64,000 nt of DNA from Lepas anatifera (taxonomy: Eukaryota; Arthropoda; Thecostraca; Lepadidae), in NCBI GenBank assembly GCA_034440635.1, contig JAOTON010001351.1, forward strand, positions 1,205,501 to 1,269,500. The letters are read 5' to 3'. Shown piece after piece: positions 43,370 through 55,856 of this stretch. Position numbers and translations under genes: made by a program. Every line of letters starts with the position of its first letter. The stretch's first letter is position 1. The notes under the pieces were generated by a model. The model was not told where the DNA came from and did no database searches. It saw nothing but the letters and a program-made list of their open reading frames with translations.

Positions 43370-44480
43370 TGTGCGTTGTGCCAGCAGCCCCGCGCAGGCC
43401 GCCGACTGTGCCGGTACTCTGTGTGGCGGGCCACCGACTGTGCCGGTACTCTGTGTGGTGTGGCGGGCCGCCGACTGTGCCGGTACTCTGTGTGGTGTGG
43501 CGGGCCGCCGACTGTACCGGTACTCTGTGTGGTGTGGCGGGCCGCCGACTGTACCGGTACTCTGTGTGGTGTGGCAGGGCGCCGACTGTACCGGTACTCT
43601 TTGGTGTGGCGTGCCGCCCACTGTACCGGTACTCTGTGTGGTGTGGCGGGCCGCCGACTGTACCGGTACTCTGTGTGGCGTGGCGGACCGCCGACTGTGC
43701 CGGTACTCTGTGTGGTGTGGCGGACCGCCGACTGTACCGGTACTCTGTGTGGTGTGGCGGGCCGCCGACTGTACCGGTACTCTGTGTGGTGTGGCGGGCC
43801 GCCGACTGTGCCGGTACTCTGTGTGGTGTGGCAGGGCGCCGACTGTACCGGTACTCTGTGGCGTGCCGCCGACTGTACTGGTACTCTGTGTGGTGTGGCG
43901 GACCGCCAACTGTGCCGGTACTCTGTGGCGGGCCGCCGACTGTACCGGTACTCTGTGTGGTGTGGCGGACCGCCGACTGTGCCGGTACTCTGTGTGGCGG
44001 GCCGCCGACTGTGCCGGTACTCTGTGTGGTGTGGCGGACCGCCGACTGTGCCGGTACTCTGTGTGGTGTGGCAGGGCGCCGACTGTACCGGTACTCTGTG
44101 GCGTGCCGCCGACTGTACCGGTACTCTGTGTGGTGTGGCGGACCGCCGACTGTACCGGTACTCTGTGTGGTGTGGCGGGCCGCCGACTGTACCGGTACTC
44201 TGTGTGGCGTGGCGGACCGCCGACTGTGCCGGTACTCTGTGTGGTGTGGCGGACCGCCGACTGTACCGGTACTCTGTGTGGTGTGGCGGACCGCCGACTG
44301 TGCCGGTACTCTGTGTGGCGGGCCGCCGACTGTGCCGGTACTCTGTGTGGTGTGGCGGACCGCCGACTGTACCGGTACTCTGTGTGGTGTGGCGGGCCGC
44401 CGACTGTACCGGTACTCTGTGCGGCGGGCCGCGGACTGTACCGGTACTCTGTGGCGGGCCACCGACAGGAGAGGGCCCAC
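43370..44480 (+). repeat. 38-bp minisatellite (CCGGTACTCTGTG type)
   Basis: About 30 copies of a unit near 38 bases (GCCGCCGACTGTACCGGTAC plus TCTGTGTGGTGTGGCGG), with many shortened units lacking GTGTGGTGTG. All six frames stay largely open, giving frames of 400 or more codons that are repeat artefacts. Transition variants (TACC/TGCC) are spread through the array. Confidence 0.95.
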
Positions 44481-44795
44481 TGTGGCCACGGTGCGGGGTC
44501 GGCGCCCCAGCAGCGTCCGCCAATGGCATTGTCGGTTGTGAACAGGCGCCGACCCCAACGGGCGTCTGGGCTGCTGGAGTGATGGCCGAAACCGTGCCGA
44601 CTGCTGGAGTGATGGCCGAAACCGTGCCTGGGACTGCTGGGGTGAGGAGCAGGACTAGGGCTGATGGTTTGAGGGCCGGGACCGAGCCGCGCTCCCAGAT
44701 GGCAGCACCTGCCCTGTGTGAGGTTCCAGTGCCGTGCGCTCAAGTGGTGTTGAGTTCTTTGGCTGACTCCTTAGTCTGCTGTAGTGCACACCTAA

Positions 44796-45825
44796 ACACT
44801 CGCATTGGCGGGGGGTCTGAGCCGCCTTTGTTTTGACGGGGGGGGCGTGTACCCGCCTCCCACTAAGATCTCAAGAATTACGCTAGATTGTGGAAAATGG
44901 AAGACGGTGTTGGATAGCTCATTGAAATCTATCTAAAAAATGTGAAAATTTTGTGTCGGGTCTAATTTAAGGTCAGTGGAGGTCAAGGCATGTCACCATA
45001 AGGATAACATGGAAATGAAGGGTTTCGGTCCTTGCGTCTGAACTAGTAGATATAGTATATGATCGTTCGGACTGACTCCGCAAAGTGTGTTTGGGGCCGG
45101 TACCGGTGGTTTGGTGTACCGGTACCGGTGGTTTGGTGTACCGGCACTACACAGAGTACCCACCCCAAACACACTTTGTGGAGTAAGTCCGAATGATCAT
45201 ATACGAACATCCGAACTCCACACCATGTCTTTTCAAGTAGTCGATATAGATCTAACAAATAGAGACAGCTGGAATCTCCGCGGCAAGCTGAATCGAACGA
45301 TATATAATATGACCTTGCTGGGACAAATCTGGGATTTGACCAGACCTGAAGTCAGTTCAAGGTCAAGTTAGCTAACAATGCATATCATTAGAACCTCAAG
45401 GTTAGAACAAACCCAGTGCTGTTTAATAAACGCTTTATCTCCATTCATTGCTGTTATTCAGTTTAAACCATACCATGTATTTTCAATCGAGAGGTCGTGG
45501 TTCGTACCTGACCTCAGGTCGTCGATATAAAAAATCTCAAAAATACAAAAATACAATATTTTGTATTGCCCAGGAAGGCCACTGTGTGATTTGAACTTCA
45601 GATCCAAAGAGTAAACGTGTTCTTACTTATACTATCTTAAAATTTTTAGAAATGAGGTCTCTTAACCTGCAAATGGTGACCTAACCTGAAATGACCTGGA
45701 CCCAAAGTTTTGACAGAAGTTGTAAAAGTGATCAGAAAAAGGTATTCCAGTACGGAGTGCCGCCTTTTTTGGCATCTCCGAAAAAGCCGAGGGGCGGCTA
45801 TACGCCCCCCCTGTCAGTGCCCGTG
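44796..45825. mobile_element. AGGTCA-rich TTAA element, copy B
   Basis: Starts CACTCGCATTGGCGGGGGG after CTAA and ends CTGTCAGTGCCCGTG before TTAA (45826-45829). Half-sites include GAGGTCAAGG near 44979. A small hairpin element is nested at about 45051-45205. Confidence 0.8.
45051..45205. mobile_element. Small nested hairpin MITE
   Basis: Arms of about 42 bases, beginning GTATATGATCGTTCGGACTG and containing AAAGTGTGTTTGGGG, are complementary across a centre of repeated CCGGTACCGGTGGTTTGGTG. Other copies of the AGGTCA family lack this segment, so it is an insertion. The target duplication is uncertain. Confidence 0.65.
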
Positions 45826-45829
45826 TTAA

Positions 45830-46655
45830 GATATTGGCGTGCTCTCGTTGATTATTTGGGTTTAGGGGCGCGCCAACCCGCGAGGTCATATAGCGGCAGG
45901 CGGCGGTTCACGCCTGTTTGTGAACACCAGAGGGCGTTCAGCCTCCCTCACTTTGTGACGCCGCGAGCCAGACAGAAATCTCCAGCGCGTTTGGCGCTTG
46001 GAACATGTTTTTTCTGGCGGGGCCATTTTCATTTTCACTAACTTGCCCGGTTTGGCGCCAATCCCGGTTTGGTTTGTATAATGTGAGGTTACAGGGCAGC
46101 CAGAGCGCCCTTGGCAGACACGGCCAGCATGTCGACACCAGACATGACTTAGTTTGGACTGGCTTTACCTGCCCTTTTATAGGCTGTGTTGGCGCCGACT
46201 CTGCGGTGTCGCATGCCCCGCCCGGTTCAGAGTTATCGTAGTTTACCAGCGCTGAGAAGAGTAGTTTGTTGGTGCATATTATTTACTGCAATCCATACGT
46301 CTTGCCATAGACATGTGCGGTGTGCAGTGCGGTGCGCGAGGGCGAGGTGCGGCTCTGGGATGAGTCAGCTGATTGTGCCGAGTGATTTTGTAGAGTCTGT
46401 TTGCCCGTGAAGCAGTTGGTCTGCAACTGTGTTCTTCACAGACCATATGCAATGATATACCTGCGAACCACAGCCGCGCCCGCTGTGCTCTGGCTTGATT
46501 TGGAAAGATGGCGGGCTGCTGATGGAGCCCAATGTCCATGGGCCTGCTGTATTATGTTAAGATCTGTGTTCATTAGTGTCATGTCAATAACGAATCATTA
46601 CACTTCACTCTTATCTCGCTTCATGCTAACATGTCTGAACGAATCCTCCGTTAAA
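45830..46655. other. GC-mixed unassigned region
   Basis: Contains several GGCGCC/TTTGGCGCC motifs (45985, 46045 and 46190) and could be a promoter region, but no start site can be defined. No gene is supported. Confidence 0.3.
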
Positions 46656-46659
46656 GCAG

Positions 46660-46757
46660 GGTTGTGGATAAGCAACAATGACACGTACAATCCAATTGAC
46701 CCGAAACTGGAGAGAAAGTGGAGGGATTGCGCCGTGCCTTGCGGGCTGTTGCCGTAG
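46660..46757 (+). CDS. Candidate terminal exon before minisatellite
   Basis: After a possible acceptor (TTAAAGCAG/G) a frame encodes LWISNNDTYNPIDPKLERKW and RDCAVPCGLLP, with a stop at 46755-46757. The composition (NDTYNP, CAVPCG) looks like a real lumenal protein end, but the family is not recognised. The 57-bp array that follows repeats a version of its last bases (TGCGGGCTGTTGCCG). The upstream exon is not located. Confidence 0.3.
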
Positions 46758-47690
46758 CGCCTGGTCTTGGGTCGGTGCCCTGGCCGGCCGGAGGTGTTCA
46801 GCTGCGGCTGCTGCCGCCTGGTCTTCGGTCGGTGCCCTGGCCGGCCGGAGGTGTTCAGCTGCGGCTGCTGCCGCCTGGTCTTGGGTCGGTGCCCTGGTCG
46901 GCCGGAGGTATTCAGCTGCGGCTGCTGCCGCCTGGTCTTAGGTCGGTGCCCTGGCCGGCCGGAGGTATTCAGCTGCGGCTGCTGCCGCCTGGTCTTGGGT
47001 CGGTGCCCTGGCCGGCCGGAGGTGTTCAGCTGCGGCTGCTGCCGCCTGGTCTTGGGTCGGTGCCCTGGCCGGCCGAAGGTGGTCAGCTGCGGCTGCTGCC
47101 GCCTGGTCTTGGGTCGGTGCCCTGGCCGGCCGGAGGTGTTCAGCTGCGGCTGCTGCCGCCTGGTCTTGGGTCGGTGCCCTGGCCGGCCGGAGGTATTCAG
47201 TTGCGGCTGCTGCCGCCTGGTCTTGGGTCGGTGCCCTGGCCGGCCGGAGGTGTTCAGCTGCGGCTGCTGCCGCCTGGTCTTGGGTCGGTGCCCTGGCCGG
47301 CCGGAGGTGTTCAGCTGCGGCTGCTGCCGCCTGGTCTTGGGTCGGTGCCCTGGCCGGCCGGAGGTGTTCAGCTGCGGCTGCTGCCGCCTGGTCTTGGGTC
47401 GGTGCCCTGGCCGGCCGGAGGTATTCAGTTGCGGCTGCTGCCGCCTGGTCTTGGGTCGGTGCCCTGGCCGGCCGGAGGTGTTCAGCTGCGGCTGCTGCCG
47501 CCTGGTCTTGGGTCGGTGCCCTGGCCGGCCGGAGGTGTTCAGCTGCGGCTGCTGCCGCCTGGTCTTGGGTCGGTGCCCTGGCCGGCCGGAGGTGTTCAGC
47601 TGCGGCTGCTGCCGCCTGGTCTTAGGTCGGTGCCCTGGCCGGCCGGAGGTGTTCAGCTGCGGCTGCTGCCGCATGGTCGGCAGTATCGCC
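46740..47690 (+). repeat. 57-bp minisatellite
   Basis: About 16 to 17 copies of CTGCGGCTGCTGCCGCCTGG plus TCTTGGGTCGGTGCCCTGGC plus CGGCCGGAGGTGTTCAG. The 57-bp period is divisible by three, which creates open frames of over 300 codons on both strands. Copies differ at only a few sites, implying recent amplification or gene conversion. Confidence 0.95.
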
Positions 47691-48259
47691 AGCGATTTCT
47701 AACTTGGAAAACAGCCGGCGCGGCGGTGAAAACCCTCATGTTCTTCTGTTTTTTTTTTTTAATAATTGGCCAGAACACGGAGGTCAGAGCTTGCGTTGAA
47801 TATGCGTCGGAAAAGGGGCAGGGAGGCTGCTTTCATTAAAAAAACTGCCTGATTTCACTCTTGTGAAATAAGCAGACATTTTTGCAACCGGTTTGTGAGG
47901 AAGGTAATAAGGATAAAAAACCTGCAAGTTTTTTAATATAGAGGGAAAGTTTTTTTGCCAGCTGGAGGTAAAAATTGAGAGGGCTCCTCACTTTATTCTC
48001 GGTGGCAACGTATATGTTGGATTGTAGGTATTGGAAGAATATGTGGCTACGGAACATGGCAGTGTGCAATATTTTCTGCCGTATACTCAACAGTTTCACT
48101 GATTGTAGCACAACTAACGGTTTTTTAGAAACTGATGGGCCTCACGGGCGGCGACGCCTCTGCACGTGGGTGTGCGCTGACAGCTTCCCGGACACGCAGC
48201 TCCAGCTAAAGCCGACCTCGCCAACTATTGCACTCTGGGAGGAGTGACGAGCTAGAGGG
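47691..48259. other. Unassigned spacer between minisatellites
   Basis: About 570 bases with no recognised gene. The frame ending at 48245 (SFPDTQLQLKPTSPTIALWE) could be an exon fragment but has no firm splice site. Confidence 0.3.
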
Positions 48260-49515
48260 ACTGCCGCTCACCCGTCCCCGTCCACCCGCCTGCCCCGGCG
48301 GCAGCCGACGCCGTCAGAGGTCCCCGTCCACCCTCCTGGACCGGCGGCAGCCGACGCCGTCAGAGGTCCCCGTCCACCCTCCTGGACCGGCGGCAGCCGA
48401 CGCCGTCAGAGGTCCCCGTCCACCCGCCTGGACCGGCGGCAGCCGACGCCGTCAGAGGTCCCCGTCCACCCGCCTGGACCGGCGGCAGCCGACGCCGTCA
48501 GAGGTCCCCGTCCACCCGCCTGGACCGGCGGCAGCCGACGCCGTCAGAGGTCCCCGTCCACCCTCCTGGACCGGCGGCAGCCGACGCCGTCAGAGGTCCC
48601 CGTCCACCCTCCTGGACCGGCGGCAGCCGGCGCCGTCAGAGGTCCCCGTCCACCCTCCTGGACCGGCGGCAGCCGACGCCGTCAGAGGTCCCCGTCCACC
48701 CGCCTGGACCGGCGGCAGCCGACGCCGTCAGAGGTCCCCGTCCACCCTCCTGGACCGGCGGCAGCCGGCGCCGTCAGAGGTCCCCGTCCACCCTCCTGGA
48801 CCGGCGGCAGCCGACGCCGTCAGAGGTCCCCGTCCACCCTCCTGGACCGGCGGCAGCCGCGCCGTCAGAGGTCCCCGTCCACCCGCCTGGACCGGCGGCA
48901 GCCGCGCCGTCAGAGGTCCCCGTCCACCCTCCTGGACCGGCGGCAGCCGGCGCCGTCGAGGTCCCCGTCCACCCGCCTGGACCGGTGGCAGCCGACGCCG
49001 TCAGGGTCCCCGTCCACCCTCCTAGCCGGCGGCAGCCGCGCCGTCGAGGTCCCGTCCACCCTCCTGGACCGGCGGCAGCCGACGCCGTCAGAGGTCCCGT
49101 CCACCCTCCTGGACCGGCGGCAGCCGACGCCGTCAGAGGTCCCCGTCCACCCTCCTGGACCGGCGGCAGCCGACGCCGTCAGAGGTCCCCGTCCACCCTC
49201 CTGGACCGGCGGCAGCCGACGCCGTCAGAGGTCCCCGTCCACCCTCCTGGACCGGCGGCAGCCGACGCCGTGAGGTCCCCGCCACCCGCCTGCCCCGGCG
49301 GCAGCCACGCCGTCGAGGTCCCCGTCCACCCTCCTGCCCCGGCGGCAGCCACGCCGTCAGGGTCCCCGTCCACCCTCTGGACCGGCGGCAGCCGACGCCG
49401 TCAGAGGTCCCCGTCCACCCGCCTGCCCCGGCGGCAGCCACGCCGTCAGAGGTCCCGTCCACCCGCCTGGACCGGCGGCAGCCGACGCCGTCAGAGGCCC
49501 CCGACCACCCTCCAT
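48260..49515 (+). repeat. 46-bp minisatellite
   Basis: About 27 copies of CCACCCTCCTGGACCGGCGG plus CAGCCGACGCCGTCAGAGGT plus CCCCGT. Units vary in CGCC/CTCC and lose one to four bases toward the 3' end (after about 48850), where the array is more degraded than at the left. Long frames here are artefacts. Confidence 0.95.
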
Positions 49516-49949
49516 AGTGACATTGTAAGAGTAAAATTTTTGCTGCCGGAATAATTTGGGAGATACCATTTGAACGCGTTTATAGCGTTCCATTTTTTTC
49601 AAGGATCTTTCCCAGTTGGTGCAAAGAAAAGGTTAGCAGGCCGGGGGTGTGGATGGGGATAGTGGGACAGGGCTGAAAATAGTGAAAACACCAATTTTTC
49701 ATTTAAATGAATTTGTAGAAATCCTGTTTTAGGGGACTGTTATTTTCGCGGCACATGCCATTTTATCACCCCTCCCCAGAATCCACCAGTATAATAAGCA
49801 ATTTATATAATCAGGGGTGCCTAGGCATCACAAGCCGTTTTAGCGATGGCTCATTCTTCCTCGTTAGTCCTATTTTACAAGGGAGTTTGCATTGTGTTCC
49901 TATTCCCCAACTATTCGTGACCAGCTCAGGGGCCTCTAGTAGATAAGAG
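49516..49949. other. Unassigned sequence
   Basis: About 430 bases without recognisable coding or repeat content. Confidence 0.4.
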
Positions 49950-51350
49950 CGCTGCAGAGCAGCTGCTTCTTAGTTGTGCCCCCAGGGACTAGACTAGCTT
50001 AGTGGCCCCCCCGAGATGATGGGTGTTGGCCTTATGTTCTTATCCTCTGGCTATTCAAGACCAGCTCATGGGCCCCCTGATGTGGATCAGAGCCCCCCCC
50101 TCCCCCCAGAGCAGCTCATGCTTCGCCCAGGGACTAGACTAGCCCAGTGGCCCCCAAAGATGGAGTCATCTGACTAGCTCAATGGGTCCCAGATGGGCTC
50201 ATGGGAACTTGAACCATCTCAAGGAGCCCCAGTAAATTTTAAGGCGCCAGACCACCTCAGGGGGCCTCAGGTCAACTTAAAGGGCTTCCATAAACTCAGC
50301 GCCTAGACCAGCTCAGGGTATCCCCAGGGCCCATATCAACTCAGGGTACCTCCAGCACCCAGATCCGCTCTTGGGCCCCAGATCAGTCCGGGGGCTCCAA
50401 GCCAGGTCAAGGGGCCAATTTAAGTCAGGGGTACTAAATTAGCTCAGGAGCCCTTTCTCAGCTCAGGGATTCCTCGCCAGATCGGGGGTCCAATGAGCTA
50501 AGGAGCCCAAGAGTTGCTCAGGGGACACCAGATTAGCCTAGGACAAGGGATCAGCTTAGTTGATCCTGACTCGCTCGTGGCCCAGATCAGTGCGGGGATG
50601 CCAGAACAAACCAGGAGGCATGTAATCAGTTCAGGACCCCATACCAGCTCAGGGGCTCTCATCAGCCTCAGTGGGTCCAGCTCAGCTCAGGGCCACAGAA
50701 CTGCTCAGGAAATCACAATCAACTCGGGAGGCCCATATCAGCTAAAATGGCACCAGATTAGCTCAGGGGGCACCAAACTAGCTCAGAGGGCATCAGGTGC
50801 GTTCAGGAGGCGCCAGATCGACTCAGGGGACATTAGTTTAGCTCAGGGGGCAACGTATCTGCTCAGAGAGCACCAGATCGATCAGCTCGGTGGCCCAGAT
50901 CAGCTCGTAGCCCCCAAACCAGAACGGGGCCTAGATCAGCTCAGGGAGCATCATATCAGCTCAGGGGAAACAAGATCGGCTCAGGGCGCACCAGACCAGC
51001 TCAAGAGGCACCAGATCACGTAACTAGACATCAATAATCAGCTCAGGGGGCACCTGATCAGCTCAAGAGGCGCCGTAATGCCTCATGTGACAGTAGATCA
51101 ACTCCGGGAGGCTTGCGATCAGCTCAGGAGGCCTGGATCAGCTCAAGGGGCACTACAACAGCTAATAGGGCACCAGGCAAGCTCGCAGGCATCAGAGTAA
51201 CTCAGAGAGCACTATATAGGTTTTGGAGGCACAATGGTGTGCTCAGGTCGCACCATATTGACTCAGAGAGTACCAGATCAGCTTAGAGGGCACTTGATCA
51301 GCTCAAGGGACCAAGACCAGCTCAGGGGGCACCAGGTGAGCTCAAGGGGC
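49950..51350. repeat. Degenerate GCTCAGGGG array
   Basis: Imperfect units of about 20-30 bases around AGCTCAGGGGGCACCAGATC. It has the same style as the array at 1-2760 (short, GGGG-containing, decayed units), and both arrays lie next to hAT-like termini and a copy of the same TTAA MITE. The frame at 50514-51023 comes from the repeat. Confidence 0.8.
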
Positions 51351-51358
51351 CCTAGACT

Positions 51359-52538
51359 CAGTGGCGGATCCAGGGGGGGGCAAAAAAGGCATTTGACCCC
51401 AAACGGAAAAGCTCGGGGCAAAACTATGTTTTTGCCCCCCAAAGCGACCGACCTCCTTTTTCCCCGACTCCTTTTAAAGGGAGATACGCAAAAAAGTTTT
51501 ATTGGCTATATCAAAAGGTTACAAAAAGTTGTTTCAGAACTCTTATTCTCATTTTTTGCGAATTCGGCCTGCAAATGCCTTAAAATTGCTCTCAAAGTCA
51601 AAATTTCTAGACGACTTTACCGGTACACCTCATATCGATGTATATGACGTACAACACACGGCTTAGGCTATCAATTACTCTAAGAATTAGGTCATATCTA
51701 TCCTAAACAGTGATATAGAACTTTGGACTACTACAGAAAAAATTACTTTAGAAAAACAACTTTCCAAAACTCTTTTGAAACAGAAATATAGGGCTTAAAA
51801 GAAATCACAATTAACCAATCAGAAGTCTAGGAATTCTCAAACCGGGGTCACGTGACCCATCTGACGCAAAAGTTTTGTCAACCTGGGGCCGGAGCAGAAA
51901 GTGACTCAAGACCCGAGGTACGAAACCGCTGAAGACTTGAGTAATTATGTTTTTTCCGTTTCTAGGGCAAACTGATTCATTTTGTAGTTTTTAAAAGCTT
52001 TTAAAATTACTTCAAACACAAATACAGGAGAACAGACATTTGTATTATAAAAAAACATTACTTTTCAACTTTAAATAGTTTTCGAAAAGTAAGTGATGGG
52101 TATGGGCATGGGTAAGTGATGGGCGTTTTATTGAAACTGTTAACCTATTTCGATAATAAGTAAGTGGCCTCCCAAAATTTTGCCGAAGATGCAAAAATAA
52201 TTGATAGTTTCGTTATCAGGATTTTTCAAATAGCAAGAAACCACAATAATAATTTTTTTCGCGTATCTCCCTTTAAGTTTATAAGCAAGATTTTGGTGCT
52301 TCAACTCTCAACTTCAAACAGAACCGGTTAAGTTCAGTGAAAATATGGGGCCTCGGATAGGAAAAAAGTATCTTGATCTCATATTTTGCAGCCCGTGACG
52401 TATTTTTTTTTGCTTCTCGCCTCAAACACCTGTACCGGGAAGTCATATTTTAGCGCAATTTTGCGCTGCATGACGTTTTTTTTTTGCTTTTTGACTTTGG
52501 TTTGCCCCTCCCAAACCGACCGGCTAGATCCGCCACTG
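51359..52538. mobile_element. hAT-like non-autonomous element
   Basis: A 1180-bp element with ends CAGTGGCGGATCCAG and CTAGATCCGCCACTG. It is flanked by 8-bp duplications with one mismatch: CCTAGACT (51351-51358) and CCCAGACT (52539-52546). CAG-type ends with an 8-bp duplication are the hAT signature. Inner sequences GGGGGCAAAA and TTTGCCCC extend the inverted repeat. It carries the second copy of the TTAA MITE and lies inside the degenerate array. Confidence 0.85.
51478..52272. mobile_element. MITE with TTAA target sites, copy 2
   Basis: A 795-bp relative of 3222-4015, nearly identical over its length, flanked by TTAA at 51474-51477 and 52273-52276. Termini are AGGGAGATACGC and its complement. 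It is nested inside the hAT-like element. High similarity between copies 48 kb apart suggests recent activity. Confidence 0.9.
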
Positions 52539-52546
52539 CCCAGACT

Positions 52547-53240
52547 AGCTCAGTCCGTATGATTAGTGGCGACAATGAGGCATTAGCTGGACACGGATTA
52601 CGTGCCCATACTCTTCCTGCTTGGAACTTGGACATAATGCCTACATAGTGCTTGGAAACGCGGCATAATGCCCAAGCTGACTGAAAAAGGCACTAACTTG
52701 TCAAACAATAGTTTTAATCGCTACCTGCGGTCTAGTTTCAGTTAGTTTAAACGGCGTAGGGCACTAAATTTTGAGTGAAAGGCGCCCCTGGCTGTGCCTT
52801 TCACTAGTGTTGTTTGAGGTGGACAACAGTTGTGCTGAGGAGAGAGGGGTCTGCTAATTTCTGATGAAGGGGGAAGGGGTCAGCCATTTTCTGACTGTCT
52901 GACAAACATGGGCGACGGAACGGGGGGGGGTGCCGGGGCACCCCCCTTGAGGGACAAGGAGGCAACACCATTGAGGTGCCCCCTTAAATGGGCGAAGATA
53001 GTAATGAAGCGGCGCTTGGTCCAGGCTTTATATAGAAACTCTGAGATTGTAAGATTTTTCACAGACCCGCAGAGCTTAGCAGTGTGTTCACACTCTGTTG
53101 GTTTTCCTCAGATATAATGTGCCTTGCACATAGAATCATCTATCTCGCTGTGTGACCTCTCCCACCACCTCAGGTGGACCGGGACGTGATCACTGAACAC
53201 TAAGGCGTTACAATTTGGCCGTCGTTGACGAGGCATGTGG
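52547..53240. other. Unassigned sequence
   Basis: No gene recognised. It includes a GGGGGGGGTGCCGGGGCACCCCCC-type hairpin near 52922-52947, which may be an element end. Confidence 0.35.
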
Positions 53241-54834
53241 TCTTAATTAATTAATTAATTTATTTATTTATTGCAGTTGATGAGCAACAGGTTATCGTGT
53301 GTCATCCAATTACAGCTCATCTCGTTTATAACACCACACATGCCTAGCCCGTCAGTTGTTTAACATACTTTTTTACTTGGGATTTAAAAGCAGAGGGAGA
53401 ATCGTGAAAGAGGTCAGATTGAGGCTGGGAGTGAACAAATATGTTTGTGTTTGTCGCGACTCGGTAAAACAACCCGCGTTTTACTGTCTCTACCCTTGCA
53501 AATGGAATGTGCAACAAACTATTTGCCGATGCTCTCGTATTCCTAGTTGGGATGTGTAAGGGGAAACATCCGTAGAGGCGCAGTCAAAATTTCCAGTTAA
53601 AATTTTATGGACGAATAGAATATCGTATTGGACGCGTCTACTCGCCAGACTCGATACCTTGAAGTGAACAAGAAGTTCCGAATAGGACAGATATTCTGAA
53701 GGCCGGGAGGAGTGTGCGTGTGAGGCTAACCAGATGAGAAACTTATGCTGAATTTTGTCTTATCTTTCTAGTTGAGCTTTTAGGCACCACCCCAAATGAC
53801 GCATCCATATTCTAAAAGGGACCGAATGTTTCCAATATAGGCTGCAAGTATTGGATCGCACTTAAGTCGACCGGGGACTCGACTTGCCTGAAAAGATCTT
53901 ATTGATATTCCTAACATTTTGTTTGCCTTTTTAACAGCAAAATTTATATGATCAACAAAAGTTAATTTTGAGTCAAGCCAGACACCGAGATCCCTTATCG
54001 TTGTGACCTTTTCAAGCGGTAAATTTTGAATTTCATATGCTGTCTCAATTGGGCACCGTCTTAATGTAATGGTGAAATGTCTGCATTTATTAGGGTTTAG
54101 TTGAAGTTTCCACTCTTCTGACCAATTAAAAAGAGTGTTCAGGTCCTCCTGAAGTTGGTTCGAGTCTTCTGGGGAACATATTTTGTTAACAATTTTTGAC
54201 GTCGTCTGCGAATATTAGACAGAGTTAATTCTCATCGGTAGGTCATTGATAAACAGAGCAAACAGAAGGGGAGATAGCAAACTGCCCTCAGGTGTGCCAG
54301 AGCGGACAGGTATCCAATCCGAACATTTACCGTTTACAATAACGCGTTGCTTTCGAATTGTCAAGAAAGATGTTAGCCAATTTAGTGCATTACCACAACT
54401 ATTGTAAGAATTGCGCAGTTTGTAAATTAAGAGATTATGATTCACACTCTGAAACGCCGCAGAGTAGTCTGTATATATTACATCTGTTTGGTATCCCGAA
54501 GAAACTGAGTCCCACGCCATTTTCAAAAGGCAGGCCAAATTGGTTTCACATGAGCGGTGAGCAGAGTTGTGCGACTCGCGAGTCAGAGTCGGAGTTTAAC
54601 TCAAATTCCGACTCATTCGACTCTGAGTTGAGTTGAGTTGAGTCGAAAAAATTAGACAAGTGAGTTGAGTTGAGTTGAGTCGGTTCACGACATATCAATG
54701 AGTTGAGTTGAGTTGAGTTGAGAAGACAGCGAGTCAAATGAGTTGATGAAAAAAGTTGGCTCAACAGGTAAACATGTCAAGTAAAAGTTTTTGAATTTGC
54801 CTACCTGTTGCAAGCCTCCTTTAACCTCCTTTAA

Positions 54835-55856
54835 CCCGCGCCCCACCGGGGTCCGGCGCCACCTTCGCCCCACCGGGGGCCATCGATGGCCCCCTCTAAC
54901 TCCGAAAATATGGGGGTTAGCGCAAATCTGCAAAGTGCACTAGAAAGCTCGCGTGAATTCAGTAAGAAATTACTTCACATGTTTTAGTGCTCAGGTCAAT
55001 GGTTTGACCTCCAGAGGTCAAATTAGGTCAAGATCGGCTATTTTCACTCAAATATGCAATGATTAAGCAAACTGGGCATAACTCATATGTCATTAGAGCT
55101 GTTGATGTCTGGTAAAGTGCATTTGATAGGAAATTGCCAGTACTTTTTCCGCTATGTAGAACGTAAAGACCTCCCGCTAGTGGTTTGACCTCCAGAGGTC
55201 ACCTCGTGACTTAATATGACCTGAAGTCACGAAAGGTCAAAAAGTGACCTTACCGTATATCAAATGAAAGCCAGTGACAAGACAAACACGATGGTGTTTG
55301 TTTCAGCGCTCTAGCATAATTAGGTCAAAAGTTATTGTCAAAATACTGCTTTTGACCCCTGGTGACCTTGGATGACCTTGGAAAAGTCAAAGGGCAAATA
55401 TGACCCCTGGGATCCGTGAAAGGGTGTTCAAAAACGCTGTTGTTAACAGTCTGAATATTTGCAATCATTTTTGTGGCTTTTATATCATGAAACAGCTTTT
55501 CCCCATGCTTTTCCAATGGGAGAGGTCGCCTCGTGACCTGACCTCAGGGCAAGAAATCGAAAAATCCCGGATATACACCTTGTAGACCCTGGAGGGGTCA
55601 TGAAGTTAGGAAGTTTCAAATCGATCGACTTTGAAATGTAGCTCTTACAGAGCTCTAAAGCTGAAGTGAGGTGACCTTGGTTGGCCTCGTCTGGTGACCT
55701 GACCTTGGGTGACCCGGAGTAAAAAATTTCAGGGATGATGGGAAAATGATGGAGTGAGAGGTAGAGCCCTCAACCGCGGTGCTGCGCCTCGTCGTTTTTC
55801 CTGCTATCCCGGAAAAACCTTAGGGGCCATCGATGGCCCCCGTGGGGCGAGGGCAT
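54835..55856. mobile_element. AGGTCA-rich TTAA element, copy E
   Basis: Starts CCCGCGCCCCACCGGGG after TTAA (54831-54834) and ends CCCCCGTGGGGCGAGGG near 55852. This is the uninterrupted counterpart of copy A. Half-sites include TGACCTCCAGAGGTCA (near 55003 and again near 55186) and GACCTGACCTTGGGTGACC near 55697. Confidence 0.85.

Noticed and set aside
43270..44836. Overlapping open frames of 390-490 codons on both strands
   Set aside because: They are produced by the 38-bp repeat and have only low-complexity translations on every frame; no start context or domain is visible.
46598..47839. Large proteins of 19-residue repeats on both strands
   Set aside because: A 57-bp period keeps all frames open; nothing apart from the repeat supports translation.
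48228..49554. Proline-rich repeat protein
   Set aside because: The 46-bp period changes frame at every unit, so a continuous frame is chance. Units with indels show no frame conservation.
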